Assembly: GCF_012274275.1 (NCBI RefSeq) | Contig: NZ_JAANZA010000001.1 | Coordinates: 1-64,000, forward strand | From: Cryobacterium sp. BB307 | Lineage (GTDB): Bacteria; Actinomycetota; Actinomycetes; Actinomycetales; Microbacteriaceae | Direction of reading: 5' to 3' | Length of the DNA stretch: 64,000 nucleotides | Shown: positions 1-8,896 of the stretch, one piece after another | Numbering within the stretch: position 1 is the first letter of the stretch | Layout of the letters: each line of letters starts with the position of its first letter | Notes under the pieces: generated by a model | The model's input: only the letters and a program-made list of their open reading frames with translations | What the model was told of the DNA's origin: nothing | Database searches by the model: none | Position numbers and translations under genes: made by a program

Positions 1-934
1 CCCGACTCGATGAGAGTGCGGAGCGGATGCGCGCGAGCAGTGGCGCCGGTCGGTCGAGATGGTCCTTCACAACGCGGATGATGCGCCACCTCGCATCGTA
101 GAACCGCTCCCGCCGCTCGATGTCGGAACGGAACGTCAATTGATCGATGCGATGGATGTCGCCCTCGTACTCCAACGCGACCCGATGCTCCGGATATGCC
201 AGGTCTGGTGTCCCCACCCAGTTGCCTCCGTCATCGAAGACCGTATGGCCGACGAGCGGCTCTGGCAGCCCCGCTTGCACGATCAGCATCCTCAGCCGGG
301 ACTCCATCGGCGAGTCCGTTCCGGGGCGCACCACGAGTGCGGCAGCACGCAGGCGCCGGACGCCCGGGCGGCGCCGTGCGTTAACTGCCGCTTCCGTGAG
401 TTCGGCGGTGGTGGACAGGGGTCTCTTGCGTCGCACCAATGCATCGCCTGCCACCACCAGGTCATGCACACCGAGCAGCGACGCAAGTTGGATCCACGTC
501 TCCACCGGAGGCGTCACCCTGACGCCGTGCACGAGCTCGAAGCCGACGTCACGAGCTATTCGATGCCCGAATATCCCTTCAACTTGAGGCGGATGCGCCG
601 GCTCATAGACGGCCACGTCCAACCCGGGTCGTACCTCAAGCCACCACGGAAGTGAGATCCCCCACAGCCGCGCCGCTGTTGCATGGCTGAACACCTCGTC
701 GTCGCCTGCACGGGTCGCGTAGGCGACAGCCTGGTGCACGAGGTCTGCGAGTTGGGTCTCGCTATCCGGGTCGCCGGGCACGGGCAGGCTCGACGCCGCC
801 GTCCTGACACCCCGGTACGGTGCGCGCAAGTCTTTGGCGCGAAGTCGCTTCTCGGGCACGCCCCGATTCCGTGCGGAGCGGGTTGTGAACGTGGTGCCCT
901 CGAACTCGGGTGGCAATGGGTTCGCGTTCCTCAT
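1..934 (-). CDS. DUF559 (endonuclease-like) domain protein, 3' end outside window
   Basis: The open frame runs from ATG at 934 leftwards off the window edge (about 311 codons visible). I found it by translating the minus strand directly, and no stop interrupts it. The N-terminus resembles AbiEi-antitoxin/DUF559-type proteins of actinobacteria. The C-terminal part has the DUF559 nuclease-fold signature ALEYEGDIHRID, then RSDIERRERFYDARWRIIRV, with acidic and His positions typical of Vsr-like folds. These proteins are abundant in Microbacteriaceae and their role is not established. Some relatives act as antitoxins or in DNA metabolism, but nothing here shows a partner toxin. If the palindrome found at 992 and 11418 also begins at the window edge, its sequence would supply the stop codon of this gene. 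Confidence 0.75.
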   Translation of the reverse strand, partial: MRNANPLPPEFEGTTFTTRSARNRGVPEKRLRAKDLRAPYRGVRTAASSLPVPGDPDSETQLADLVHQAVAYATRAGDDEVFSHATAARLWGISLPWWLEVRPGLDVAVYEPAHPPQVEGIFGHRIARDVGFELVHGVRVTPPVETWIQLASLLGVHDLVVAGDALVRRKRPLSTTAELTEAAVNARRRPGVRRLRAAALVVRPGTDSPMESRLRMLIVQAGLPEPLVGHTVFDDGGNWVGTPDLAYPEHRVALEYEGDIHRIDQLTFRSDIERRERFYDARWRIIRVVKDHLDRPAPLLARIRSALSSSR

Positions 935-991
935 CCAGCCGATGATGCGGCATCCGGAACCACAGTCCGCCGATCTGTTCACATCCACCCA

Positions 992-1051
992 TTGAGTCGG
1001 GAGTAGTTGCCCAATTGACTCGTGCTATTTGGGCAACTACTCCCGACTCAA
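992..1051. repeat. Perfect 23-bp inverted repeat, copy 1 of a dispersed palindrome
   Basis: Arms at 992-1014 and 1029-1051 are exact reverse complements (core GAGTCGGGAGTAGTTGCCCA) around a 14-nt loop. The same stem recurs at 11418-11473 with an unrelated loop. It lies just downstream of the ispE stop and upstream of the DUF559 start, so it could act as an ispE terminator, although no T-run follows. Stem conservation with a variable loop suggests a dispersed REP-like element. Confidence 0.9.
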
Positions 1052-1059
1052 GGGAGAGC

Positions 1060-1998
1060 TCAGGGCTCGGGGGTTACGCGGGCACCGTGCACCGGCCCGG
1101 TCGCCCGCACCACGCGCTTCCCGGATGCCGACAGCGCCACCTGCAGCGCAAGCGCGGCGTCGTTGTCGACCGCCAGGAACGCCACCGTCGGCCCGGATCC
1201 GGACACGATGCCGGCGAGCGCCCCGTTCTCCTCACCCAGCTCGAGCACCTCGGCCAGCCGGGGCTCCAGATGCAGCGCCGCCGCCTGCAGGTCGTTGTGC
1301 ATGCACGCCGCAAGCATGTGCGGGTCACCCGCCCGCAGCGCCTGCAGCACCGTCGTCTCCACGTGCGGCAGGTCCAGCACCGGCGACAGCTCGCCGGCGT
1401 GACGCTCCCGGTGCCTGTCGAGCTCGCGGTAGACCTCCGGGGTGCTCATGCCGAAGTCGGCGAGCGCGAGCACCCACTGGTAGTGCCCCTGCGCGAGCGC
1501 CGGGCTCAGCTGGTCACCCCGGCCGGTGCCGACCGCGGTCCCGCCGAGCAGCGCGAACGGCACGTCGGCTCCGAGCTCTGCGGCCAGCCCGAGCAGGTCG
1601 TCGCGGGAGAGCCCGGTCCCCCACAGCGCATCGCACGCGAGCAGCGTCGCAGCGGCATCCGCCGACCCGCCGCCCATGCCACCGGCGACCGGGACGTTCT
1701 TGTCGATCTCCAGCCGCACGCCCTCGCGCCACCCGGTCCGCCGCGCCAGCAGCGTCGCCGCGCGGATCGCAAGGTTCGAGCCGTCCGTGCTCAGCCCGGC
1801 CAGGTCGACGCTGCCGGTGAAGCTGACCGAGAAGTCCGGCGCGGGGCTGGCCCGCACCTCCTCGTACAGCGAGACCGCCTGGTAGGCGGTCGCAACCTCG
1901 TGATACCCGTCCTCCTGGAGGGTGCCGACGCCGAGGTAGACGTTCAGCTTTCCCGGCGCTCTGGCGTGCACCACCCGTTCGGGGGCCTCGGTCGTCAT
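1060..1998 (-). CDS. ispE: 4-diphosphocytidyl-2-C-methyl-D-erythritol kinase
   Basis: This cytosolic GHMP-family kinase phosphorylates CDP-methylerythritol at the 2-OH with ATP, the fourth step of the MEP isoprenoid pathway. The 312 residues match the usual family length. Visible motifs are [12 protein letters not shown] near residue 14 (substrate-binding Lys17), the ATP-binding glycine loop [14 protein letters not shown] at about 103-116, and the C-terminal GHMP motif [11 protein letters not shown]. The ATG at 1998 is preceded by TAGGTT seven bases upstream and has no Shine-Dalgarno sequence, which suggests leaderless transcription. It ends the metG-tatD-rsmA run that typically carries ispE in actinobacteria, here separated from rsmA by an SRPBCC gene. 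Confidence 0.96.
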   Translation of the reverse strand: MTTEAPERVVHARAPGKLNVYLGVGTLQEDGYHEVATAYQAVSLYEEVRASPAPDFSVSFTGSVDLAGLSTDGSNLAIRAATLLARRTGWREGVRLEIDKNVPVAGGMGGGSADAAATLLACDALWGTGLSRDDLLGLAAELGADVPFALLGGTAVGTGRGDQLSPALAQGHYQWVLALADFGMSTPEVYRELDRHRERHAGELSPVLDLPHVETTVLQALRAGDPHMLAACMHNDLQAAALHLEPRLAEVLELGEENGALAGIVSGSGPTVAFLAVDNDAALALQVALSASGKRVVRATGPVHGARVTPEP

Positions 1999-2025
1999 GG
2001 CTATAAACCTAGTAGACCGAAGCGG

Positions 2026-2544
2026 TCACTTCAGTGCACGATCGAGCGCCGCAGCGAGATCCGCCTTCGCCGCAGCCAGGCCATCGTCGTCGGCGATCCG
2101 CGATCGGGTGAGCGTCACCCGGGTCGCGCCACCCTTCACCGGTGAGATCGTCATCAGCACGCTCTCGTCACCGTCCCTCCACCGTGCGGTCGGATGCTTC
2201 GCGCCGGGGCTCCGTGACATCGTCTCCCCGTAGCTGTCAGCGAGCCTCTCGACGACCGCGTCGTACTCGGCGCCACCGAGTGTGCGGCTCACCGAGACCG
2301 CGAACGTGCCGTCGGCCTGCTGGCCGGGCCGCCGCATCCCGCGCGCCTGCTCGAAGCCGACCGTGATGCCTTGCGCCCACCAGCCGTCGACCCCGTGTTC
2401 GTCGACCAGCCAGCGCGCGATCTGCGGATGCTTCCACCCGGTCGCACCGGCACCGTCGAGCAGCTGATGCCACTGGTCCATCGTGCGTCCGGTTGACGCG
2501 ATGACCTTCTCTTCGCTGTAGTTCTGACCCTCGACCGCTGACAT
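2026..2544 (-). CDS. DUF4287-like / SRPBCC two-part protein
   Basis: A 172-residue soluble protein. Residues about 1-70 (YSEEKVIASTGRTMDQWHQLLD, then WLVDEHGVDGWWAQGITVGFEQARG) resemble DUF4287. The remainder (FAVSVSRTL, then WRDGDESVLMTISPVKGGATRVTLTRSRI) resembles the C-terminal half of an AHSA1-like SRPBCC fold. The biochemical function is unknown; SRPBCC folds bind hydrophobic ligands. TAGCGT lies six bases before the ATG and no Shine-Dalgarno sequence is seen, so it probably has its own leaderless promoter although it sits 9 bp after rsmA. Its position between rsmA and ispE is an insertion into an otherwise common gene order. Confidence 0.8.
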   Translation of the reverse strand: MSAVEGQNYSEEKVIASTGRTMDQWHQLLDGAGATGWKHPQIARWLVDEHGVDGWWAQGITVGFEQARGMRRPGQQADGTFAVSVSRTLGGAEYDAVVERLADSYGETMSRSPGAKHPTARWRDGDESVLMTISPVKGGATRVTLTRSRIADDDGLAAAKADLAAALDRALK

Positions 2545-2553
2545 GCGAAAACG

Positions 2554-3384
2554 CTACCGCGCCCGGGCGATGGCCAGGAAGTCGTGCACCGACAGCTCCT
2601 CGCCGCGGGCGGTGGGTGCGATCCCTGCACGCTCGAGCACAGCGGATGCCGCGGCGCTGCCACCGAGTTCGGCCGCCAGCGCCTGCCGCAGCATCTTCCG
2701 GCGCTGCTGGAACGCGCCGTCGATGAGCGCAAAGGTCGACTTCCGTTCCGCTTTTGTTCCCGGCGGCGTGCCGCGCTCGAACGACACGAGGATGGAGTCG
2801 ACGTTCGGCACGGGCCAGAACACTTGCCTGCTGATCTGCCCGGCCGCGCGCCACTGCCCGTACCAGGCAGCCTTGGCGCTCGGCCCGCCGTACACCTTCG
2901 AGCCCGGCCCGGCCGCGATCCGCTGCCCGACCTCGGCCTGCACCATCACGAGTCCGCTCGTCAGGTTCGGGAAGGTCTCGATCAGGTGCAGCAGCACCGG
3001 CACCGACACGTTGTACGGCAGGTTCGCGACCAGCGTGGTCGGCTCCCCCGGCAGCTCGGTGACGGTCAGCGCGTCGGCGGTCAGCACGGTCAGCGACGCA
3101 TCCGGAGCCATCAGCTGCACCGTCTTCGGCAGCTGGTCGGCGAGCCGATCGTCGATCTCGACCGCGGTGACGGATGCGCCGGCCGCCAGCAGCCCGAGGG
3201 TCAGGGAGCCGAGCCCTGGGCCGACCTCCAGTACAGAGTCACCGGCGCGCACCCCGGCGGTGTCGACGATGCGTCGCACCGTGTTGCCGTCGAGAAGGAA
3301 GTTCTGGCCGAGCTTCTTGGTCGGCCGCAGGTCGAGCGTCTCGGCGAGGTCGCGGATCTCGGCCGGCCCGAGCAGCCGGGTCAT
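2554..3384 (-). CDS. rsmA: 16S rRNA (adenine1518/1519-N6)-dimethyltransferase
   Basis: RsmA (KsgA) dimethylates A1518 and A1519 near the 3' end of 16S rRNA late in 30S assembly, using SAM. The 276 residues are full length. Seen: the N-terminal family motif [12 protein letters not shown], the SAM-binding motif [13 protein letters not shown], the acidic motif VEIDDRL, and the catalytic NLPY within [16 protein letters not shown]. Its start overlaps the tatD stop by 4 bp (ATGA), so the two are translationally coupled in the metG-tatD-rsmA operon. Confidence 0.97.
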   Translation of the reverse strand: MTRLLGPAEIRDLAETLDLRPTKKLGQNFLLDGNTVRRIVDTAGVRAGDSVLEVGPGLGSLTLGLLAAGASVTAVEIDDRLADQLPKTVQLMAPDASLTVLTADALTVTELPGEPTTLVANLPYNVSVPVLLHLIETFPNLTSGLVMVQAEVGQRIAAGPGSKVYGGPSAKAAWYGQWRAAGQISRQVFWPVPNVDSILVSFERGTPPGTKAERKSTFALIDGAFQQRRKMLRQALAAELGGSAAASAVLERAGIAPTARGEELSVHDFLAIARAR

Positions 3385-4304
3385 CCGTGCCCGTGCTCGA
3401 GGGTCACCGGTTCCGCCTCCCAGCTGCCGTAGGCGAGCTCGGTGTTGGAGCTGATCTGCGCGGCCAGCAGCGCGACATCCGTGCCCAGCTCGTCGGCCAT
3501 GAACCGCAGCGTGTGCGGGATCAGGTACGGCGAATTGGGCCGCCCGCGGAACGGCATCGGGGTCAGGAACGGCGCATCCGTCTCGATCAGGATGCGATCG
3601 CGCGGGATGGCGGCGAGCGCTTCACGCAGGTTGGCCGCGTTCTTGAAGGTGATGTTGCCGGCGAACGACAGGTACCAGCCGCGTTCGGCGCAATACCTGG
3701 CCATCTCGGCATCACCGCTGAAGCAGTGGAAGACGGTGCGCTCCGGCGCGCCGACCCGCTCAAGCGTTGCGAGCACCTCGGCGTGCGCGTCACGGTCGTG
3801 GATCTGCATCGCGAGGTCGTGCTTCTTGGCGATCTCGATGTGCGCCTCGAACGACTTGTACTGGGCGTCCCGGCCGCTCTCGTCGGTGCGGAAGAAGTCC
3901 AGCCCGGTCTCCCCCACCGCGGCCACCCGGGGCCTTGACGCCAGCTCGTCGATCTCGGCGATCGCGTCATCGAGGGTGCCGGCGCGCTCGTACACGGGCG
4001 CTTCGTTCGGGTGGATGGCGACCGCCGCGAGCAGCCGAGGCTCGCGCTGCGCCGCCTCGACCGACCAGCGGCTGGTCTCCAGGTCGCCGCCGACCTGCAC
4101 GACGCCCCGGATGCCGACCGCGCTCGCCCGATCCAGCTGCTCCCTGTAGTCCAGAGGCTCGTCGCCGTCCATGATCTCCAGGTGCGCGTGGTTGTCGTAC
4201 ACCCCGACGACCAGCGGTGTCGGCAGCGGCGGGTAGCTGAGGTCGCGGCTCGCGCCATTTTCGGCGCGGTGCTCGCGCTTGCGAACGTAGTTGGACTCGG
4301 TCAT
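3381..4304 (-). CDS. tatD: TatD-family metal-dependent hydrolase / DNase
   Basis: A 307-residue amidohydrolase-fold protein. Metal ligands are visible as DNHAHLE (His39, His41), [18 protein letters not shown] and the terminal ETDAPFL. TatD proteins are 3'-5' exonucleases or DNA-repair-related hydrolases; the in vivo role of this copy is not shown. The first metal motif reads DNHAHLE rather than the commoner DTHCHLD. About 30 polar residues precede the domain, longer than the E. coli form. It overlaps both metG (upstream) and rsmA (downstream) by 4 bp, a tight three-gene unit. Confidence 0.93.
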   Translation of the reverse strand: MTESNYVRKREHRAENGASRDLSYPPLPTPLVVGVYDNHAHLEIMDGDEPLDYREQLDRASAVGIRGVVQVGGDLETSRWSVEAAQREPRLLAAVAIHPNEAPVYERAGTLDDAIAEIDELASRPRVAAVGETGLDFFRTDESGRDAQYKSFEAHIEIAKKHDLAMQIHDRDAHAEVLATLERVGAPERTVFHCFSGDAEMARYCAERGWYLSFAGNITFKNAANLREALAAIPRDRILIETDAPFLTPMPFRGRPNSPYLIPHTLRFMADELGTDVALLAAQISSNTELAYGSWEAEPVTLEHGHG

Positions 4305-5884
4305 CGGCGCTCGTCCGCGGCCGCGACATCCTGCTCGACCCGCGGGAACAGCGCCTCCAGCGCGCGGACGGCTGTACCCGGCTGCAGCACACCCCAGGTC
4401 CCTGCCTCCCGGATGGGCTGCTCGGTCAGCGGGCCCAGTCCGTCAGCGCCGATCGCGTCCCACAGCTTCGCGGTCGCCTTCGGCATCACCGGGGATAGCA
4501 GCACCGCGAGCGCACGCAACCCCTCCGACACCGTGTAGATGACGGTCGCCAGCCGCTCCCGGGTGTCAGGCGACTTGGCCAGCACCCACGGCTCCCGCAC
4601 CGTGATGTAGCCGTTCAGCTCGTCCACGATGGTCCAGATCGCCTCGATCGCCTCGTTGATCAGCAGTCGCTCGATCGCCGCGTCGGCGTCCTCGGCGGCC
4701 TTGGCGACCGTGCGCTGGATGGCGAGATCGGCGTCGAGGTAGCCGGAGGGCGCGGGGATGAGCCCGTCGAAGTACTTGTTCACCATCGCGATCACGCGCG
4801 AGGCGAGGTTGCCGAAACCGTTGGCGAGCTCGGCGTTGTACCGCGCGGACAGGTCCTCCCAGCTGAAGGAGCCGTCCTGCCCGAAGTGGATGGCGCTCAT
4901 GAAGTAGAACCGGAACGCATCCGTGCCGAACGTGTCGGTGATGTCGCTCGGCGCGATACCGGTGAGCTTCGACTTGGACATCTTCTCGCCGCCGACCAGC
5001 AGCCATCCGTGACCGAAGACCCGCTTGGGCACCTCCAGGCCGGCCGCCATGAGCGTCGCGGGCCAGACCACAGCGTGGAAACGGGCGATGTCCTTGCCGA
5101 CGATGTGGGTTCCCGGCCAGCGTCGCGCGAAGTTCACGTCGTCGGTGCCGTAGCCGATCGCGGTGATGTAGTTCATCAGCGCCTCGAACCAGACGTAGAC
5201 GACATGGGACTCGTCCCACGGGATCTTGATGCCCCAGTCGAAACTCGAGCGGGAGATCGACAAGTCGGCGAGACCCTGCTTTACGAAATGCATGATCTCG
5301 TTGCGGACGCTCTCCGGCTGGATGAAGTCCGGCTGGCTCTCGTACAGCTCGATCAGACGGTCCTGGAACTCGCTCATCCGGAAGAAGTAGTTGCGTTCCT
5401 TGAGCACCTCGACCGGGCGGCCGTGGATGGCGCACACCAGGTCGCCGTCGACCTCGAGCAGCTCATCCTTCTGCTTGTACTCCTCGCAGCCGACGCAGTA
5501 GTAGCCCTCGTACTCGCCCGAGTAGATGAAGCCGTCGTCGTACAGCTTCTGCAGGAAGACCTGCACCGCACTCTCGTGCCGCTCATCGGTGGTGCGGATG
5601 AAGTCGTCGTTGGCGATGTCGATGGTGTCCAGCAGCGGCAGCCACGCCTCCGCCACCAGCCTGTCCGCCCAGGACTTGGGGTCGGTGTCGTTGGCGACCG
5701 CGGTGCGCAGGATCTTCTGGCCGTGCTCGTCGGTGCCGGTGAGCAGCCAGGTGTCGTCGCCCGCCTGGCGGTGCCAGCGCGCGAGCACGTCCGCCGCCAC
5801 CTCCGTGTAGGCGTGACCGATGTGCGGCACATCGTTCACGTAGAAGATGGGCGTCGTGATGTAGAACGAGCGGTCGGCGGCCAT
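4301..5884 (-). CDS. metG: Methionyl-tRNA synthetase
   Basis: A class I aminoacyl-tRNA synthetase that charges tRNA-Met for elongation and initiation. The 527 residues have the HIGH motif as HIGH (21-24), the KMSKS loop GGEKMSKSKLTG, and a zinc-knuckle remnant CVGCEEYKQ followed by CAIHGRP in the connective peptide. The EMAPII-like C-terminal dimerisation domain found in some bacteria is absent, as is usual for this actinobacterial form. The ATG at 5884 has TAGGAT seven bases upstream and no Shine-Dalgarno sequence, so the operon metG-tatD-rsmA probably starts as a leaderless transcript. Confidence 0.97.
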   Translation of the reverse strand: MAADRSFYITTPIFYVNDVPHIGHAYTEVAADVLARWHRQAGDDTWLLTGTDEHGQKILRTAVANDTDPKSWADRLVAEAWLPLLDTIDIANDDFIRTTDERHESAVQVFLQKLYDDGFIYSGEYEGYYCVGCEEYKQKDELLEVDGDLVCAIHGRPVEVLKERNYFFRMSEFQDRLIELYESQPDFIQPESVRNEIMHFVKQGLADLSISRSSFDWGIKIPWDESHVVYVWFEALMNYITAIGYGTDDVNFARRWPGTHIVGKDIARFHAVVWPATLMAAGLEVPKRVFGHGWLLVGGEKMSKSKLTGIAPSDITDTFGTDAFRFYFMSAIHFGQDGSFSWEDLSARYNAELANGFGNLASRVIAMVNKYFDGLIPAPSGYLDADLAIQRTVAKAAEDADAAIERLLINEAIEAIWTIVDELNGYITVREPWVLAKSPDTRERLATVIYTVSEGLRALAVLLSPVMPKATAKLWDAIGADGLGPLTEQPIREAGTWGVLQPGTAVRALEALFPRVEQDVAAADERR

Positions 5885-5915
5885 GCTCTACATCCTAAAG
5901 GTGGCCCCGGTTGCG

Positions 5916-6731
5916 TTACCGGGCGCGAGCGGCGAGCGCACCCTCGTACAGGTCGCGCCGGCTGAGCCCGCTCGCCTCGGACACCTCGGCGGCGGCCTCC
6001 TTCAGCCGGGACCCGTCCGCGACGAGCGCGAGCACCTGAGTGATGCCGTCCTCGAGGGACGCGGATGCCGGCGCGGCACCCTCGACGACGATGACCACTT
6101 CGCCGCGGGTGCCGGCGGCGAACCGCTCTGCAAGTTCAGCCGCGGTTCCCCGCGCCACCTCCTCATGCAGCTTGGTCAGTTCGCGGGCGACCACCAGCCG
6201 GCGGTCGGCGCCGAATGCGTCGGCGGCATCCGTCAGCGTCGCCGCCAGCCGGTTAGGGGACTCGAAGAAGACGAGCGTGCGTTCCTCCCTGGCGAGGCGC
6301 CTCAGGTGCTCGAGCCGACCCTTGCGCGGGACAAACCCCTCGAACGCGAACCGGTCGGTCGGCAGCCCCGACACGGCGAGCGCGGTGAGCACCGCACTCG
6401 GGCCCGGCAACGCGGTGACGGTCACCTCGGCCTTCGCCGCCGCAGCAACCAGCGGGAAACCGGGGTCGCTGATCGCCGGCATCCCGGCATCCGTGAGCAC
6501 CAGTACGTCAGTGTCGCGGGCCAGTTCGACCAGTTCGCCGGCGATCTGCGCCTCGTTGTGCTCGTGCAGCGCAATAAGCCGCGGCCGGTTGTCGATGCCG
6601 AGCGCACGCATCAGGTGGATGGCAGTGCGGGTGTCCTCGGCCGCGATGACCTCGACGTTCTCGAGCGCCTCGATGAGCCGCCGGCTGGCGTCCCCCAAGT
6701 TGCCGATCGGCGTCGCGGCGAGGATGATCAC
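5916..6731 (-). CDS. rsmI: 16S rRNA (cytidine1402-2'-O)-methyltransferase
   Basis: RsmI methylates the ribose of C1402 in the decoding centre of 16S rRNA using SAM. I place the start at GTG 6731 because the protein then begins (M)IILAATPIGNLGDAS, the conserved family N-terminus, and AAGGA stands just upstream; the frame stays open further upstream, but that part would overlap the divergent gene. This gives 271 residues. Family motifs include AAEDTRTAIHLMRALGI, VLVLTDAGMPAISDPGFPLV and LPGPSAVLTALAVSGLP. It is divergent from the mannosyltransferase with about 40 bp between starts. Confidence 0.94.
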   Translation of the reverse strand: MIILAATPIGNLGDASRRLIEALENVEVIAAEDTRTAIHLMRALGIDNRPRLIALHEHNEAQIAGELVELARDTDVLVLTDAGMPAISDPGFPLVAAAAKAEVTVTALPGPSAVLTALAVSGLPTDRFAFEGFVPRKGRLEHLRRLAREERTLVFFESPNRLAATLTDAADAFGADRRLVVARELTKLHEEVARGTAAELAERFAAGTRGEVVIVVEGAAPASASLEDGITQVLALVADGSRLKEAAAEVSEASGLSRRDLYEGALAARAR

Positions 6732-6771
6732 GCCCCCATCCTTCCACCGCCGCGCGAGGTGCGTCAGTAGC

Positions 6772-8442
6772 ATGACCAAGGTGACGAGCAGAGGCGACGA
6801 CGAGTTCGACGAGGTCGTGTCCGGCCCGGTCGCGCTCGCGGACGGCGAGCGCGCGGTCATCGAACCGGTCGTCGTCGAGTCCACCGGCTCGCGTCTGGAT
6901 GACTGGTGGTCCCGGATGCTGAGCACGCCGGCCAGGCGCCGGGCCTGGGAGTGGGGTGGTCCGGCCGCGGTCACCGCGCTCGCCGCGGGCCTGCGGCTGT
7001 GGAACCTGGGGCATCCGCACGAGCTGGTCTTCGATGAGACCTTCTATGTGAAGGATGCCTGGACGCTCTTGGGCCTCGGCTACGAGGCGCAGTGGGGCAT
7101 GGACCCTGACACCGCGTTCGAGGCCGGTCAGGTCGATGGCTACACCGACAGGCCGGCGTACGTTGTGCATCCGCCGCTCGGCAAATGGGTAATTGCGCTC
7201 GGCCTGGCCGCTTTCGGCGCGGAGAGTTCGGTGGGCTGGCGCATCGGCACCGCGGTGGTGGGCATCCTGCTGGTGCTGCTCGTGATGCTCGTCGCGAAGC
7301 GGCTGTTCCGGTCGACCCTGCTCGCGGTCATCGCGGGCGGCCTGATCGCGATTGACGGCAATGCGATCGTGATGTCGCGGGTGGCGATCCTCGACGGAAT
7401 TCTGGCCCTCTTCCTGCTGCTCGGCTTCGGCGCGGTGCTGCTCGACCGGGAGCACAGTCGCACCAGGCTCGCGCTCTGGCTGGCCCAGCGGGAGGCGGCC
7501 GGCCGCAGCACCGACTGGGGCCCGGCTCTGTGGTGGCGGCCGTGGCTCATCGCCGCCGGGGTCGCGTTCGGGCTGGCGGCAGCGGTCAAGTGGAACGCGC
7601 TCTACTATTTGGCCGCGTTCGCGCTGTACACCCTCGTCGTCGACGCCCTCGCCAGGCGACGGGCTGGTATCGGTTTCTGGGCATCCGGGACCGCGCTGAA
7701 GCAGGCGCCGGTGAGTTTCCTGCTCACCGTGCCGGTCGCCGTGATCGCCTACCTGGCCACCTGGACCGGCTGGTTCGTCACCGATGGCGGCTACAACCGT
7801 GACTGGGCGGAGCAACCCGGTAACGCCTGGACCGGCCCGCTGGCGTGGGTCCCGCTGCCGTTGCAGAGCCTGTGGCAGTTCGAGATCGGCGTGTACAACT
7901 ACCACGTCGGCGAGAACAACCCGCACGGGTGGCAGGCGCATCCGCTCACCTGGCTGCTGCTGGTGCGTCCGACGATGATGTACTACCGCGGTACCGATTT
8001 CGGCGTCGACGGATGCGGGTCCACGCGCTGTGCCGAGGTCATCCACGACCTCGCCAACCCGATCGTCTGGTGGGCGTCGGTGGTCGCGCTGCTGTACCTC
8101 GTGTACCGGCTGATCCGGTATCGCGAGTGGCAGGTGGGCATCATCGTGCTCGGCTTCGCGGCCGGGTACCTGCCGTGGCTGATGTACCTGAACCGCACGG
8201 TGTTCCAGTTCTATACGATCGCGTTCCAGCCGTATCTGATCCTCGCGCTGACCTTCGCCCTCGGGGTGATCCTCGGGAAACCGAGCGACCCGACCTGGAG
8301 GCGGGTCGGGGGCATCCGGCTGGTCGCGGTCTTCCTCATTCTGGTGGTGTGCGTCAGTGCGTTCTTCTACCCGCTGTGGACCGCGATGCAGGTCCCGGCC
8401 GAGTTCGTGCAGCTGCACTACTGGCTGCCAACCTGGCGGTAG
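6772..8442 (+). CDS. pmt: Protein O-mannosyltransferase (PMT family, GT39)
   Basis: A polytopic membrane enzyme that transfers mannose from polyprenyl-phosphate-mannose to Ser/Thr of exported proteins. The ATG at 6772 gives 556 residues; an upstream open frame in the same phase overlaps rsmI and is not credible. Family features: the first extracytoplasmic loop with the catalytic acidic pair VFDETFYVKDAWTLL, VHPPLGKWVIALGL, and MSRVAILDGILALF, then about ten transmembrane segments with the MYLNRTVFQFYTI loop near the end. The N-terminal 55 residues are acidic and cytoplasmic. It lies divergent to rsmI, the common actinobacterial arrangement. Confidence 0.95.
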   Translation: MTKVTSRGDDEFDEVVSGPVALADGERAVIEPVVVESTGSRLDDWWSRMLSTPARRRAWEWGGPAAVTALAAGLRLWNLGHPHELVFDETFYVKDAWTLLGLGYEAQWGMDPDTAFEAGQVDGYTDRPAYVVHPPLGKWVIALGLAAFGAESSVGWRIGTAVVGILLVLLVMLVAKRLFRSTLLAVIAGGLIAIDGNAIVMSRVAILDGILALFLLLGFGAVLLDREHSRTRLALWLAQREAAGRSTDWGPALWWRPWLIAAGVAFGLAAAVKWNALYYLAAFALYTLVVDALARRRAGIGFWASGTALKQAPVSFLLTVPVAVIAYLATWTGWFVTDGGYNRDWAEQPGNAWTGPLAWVPLPLQSLWQFEIGVYNYHVGENNPHGWQAHPLTWLLLVRPTMMYYRGTDFGVDGCGSTRCAEVIHDLANPIVWWASVVALLYLVYRLIRYREWQVGIIVLGFAAGYLPWLMYLNRTVFQFYTIAFQPYLILALTFALGVILGKPSDPTWRRVGGIRLVAVFLILVVCVSAFFYPLWTAMQVPAEFVQLHYWLPTWR

Positions 8443-8474
8443 CGCTGTGATGAGCCAGCCGGAACAATGGGGGC

Positions 8475-8894
8475 ATGGCTGACGCACCCAAGACCGTGCC
8501 GACAGACGCATCCGCTCACGAGTTCGTCGATTCCTTCGAGGATGAGAAGCGCCGCACCGCCGGTCACCACCTCTTGAAGCTCATGAGCGAGGCGACCGGG
8601 GACGAACCGGTCATGTGGGGGCCGACGATGATCGGCTTCGGCTCACAGCGCTACAAGTACGCCAGCGGGCGAGAGGGCGACTGGCCGAAGGTGGGCTTCG
8701 CGCTGCGCGCCGCGGCAATCACGTTCTACGGGCTGCTCGACCACGCCGAAGTCGCTGCGGAGATCGAGAAGATCGGCAAGCACACCACCGGGCGTGGCTG
8801 CGTGTACGTCAAGAAGCTCGCCGACATCGACGAGGACGCGTTGAAGGACCTGGTCGGTCGTGCCTACAGGCTCGCGAACGGCACCTTCGCGTAG
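8475..8894 (+). CDS. DUF1801 domain protein (YdhG-like)
   Basis: A 139-residue soluble protein with the DUF1801 hallmarks: an N-terminal helical stretch, MWGPTMIGFGSQRYKYASGREGDW in mid-protein, GFALRAAAITFYG, and the C-terminal KIGKHTTGRGCVYVKKLADID with the small basic motif. The family has a two-layer fold and no settled biochemical role. The gene starts 32 bp after pmt, possibly co-transcribed with it, and converges on the YyaL-like gene with a 2-bp gap between the two stop codons. Confidence 0.88.
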   Translation: MADAPKTVPTDASAHEFVDSFEDEKRRTAGHHLLKLMSEATGDEPVMWGPTMIGFGSQRYKYASGREGDWPKVGFALRAAAITFYGLLDHAEVAAEIEKIGKHTTGRGCVYVKKLADIDEDALKDLVGRAYRLANGTFA

Positions 8895-8896
8895 TC

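Noticed and set aside
6040-6771. Long open frame continuous with the mannosyltransferase
   Set aside because: It lies antisense over rsmI, is Ser/Ala/Arg-rich and unlike any PMT protein; the family start fits ATG 6772.
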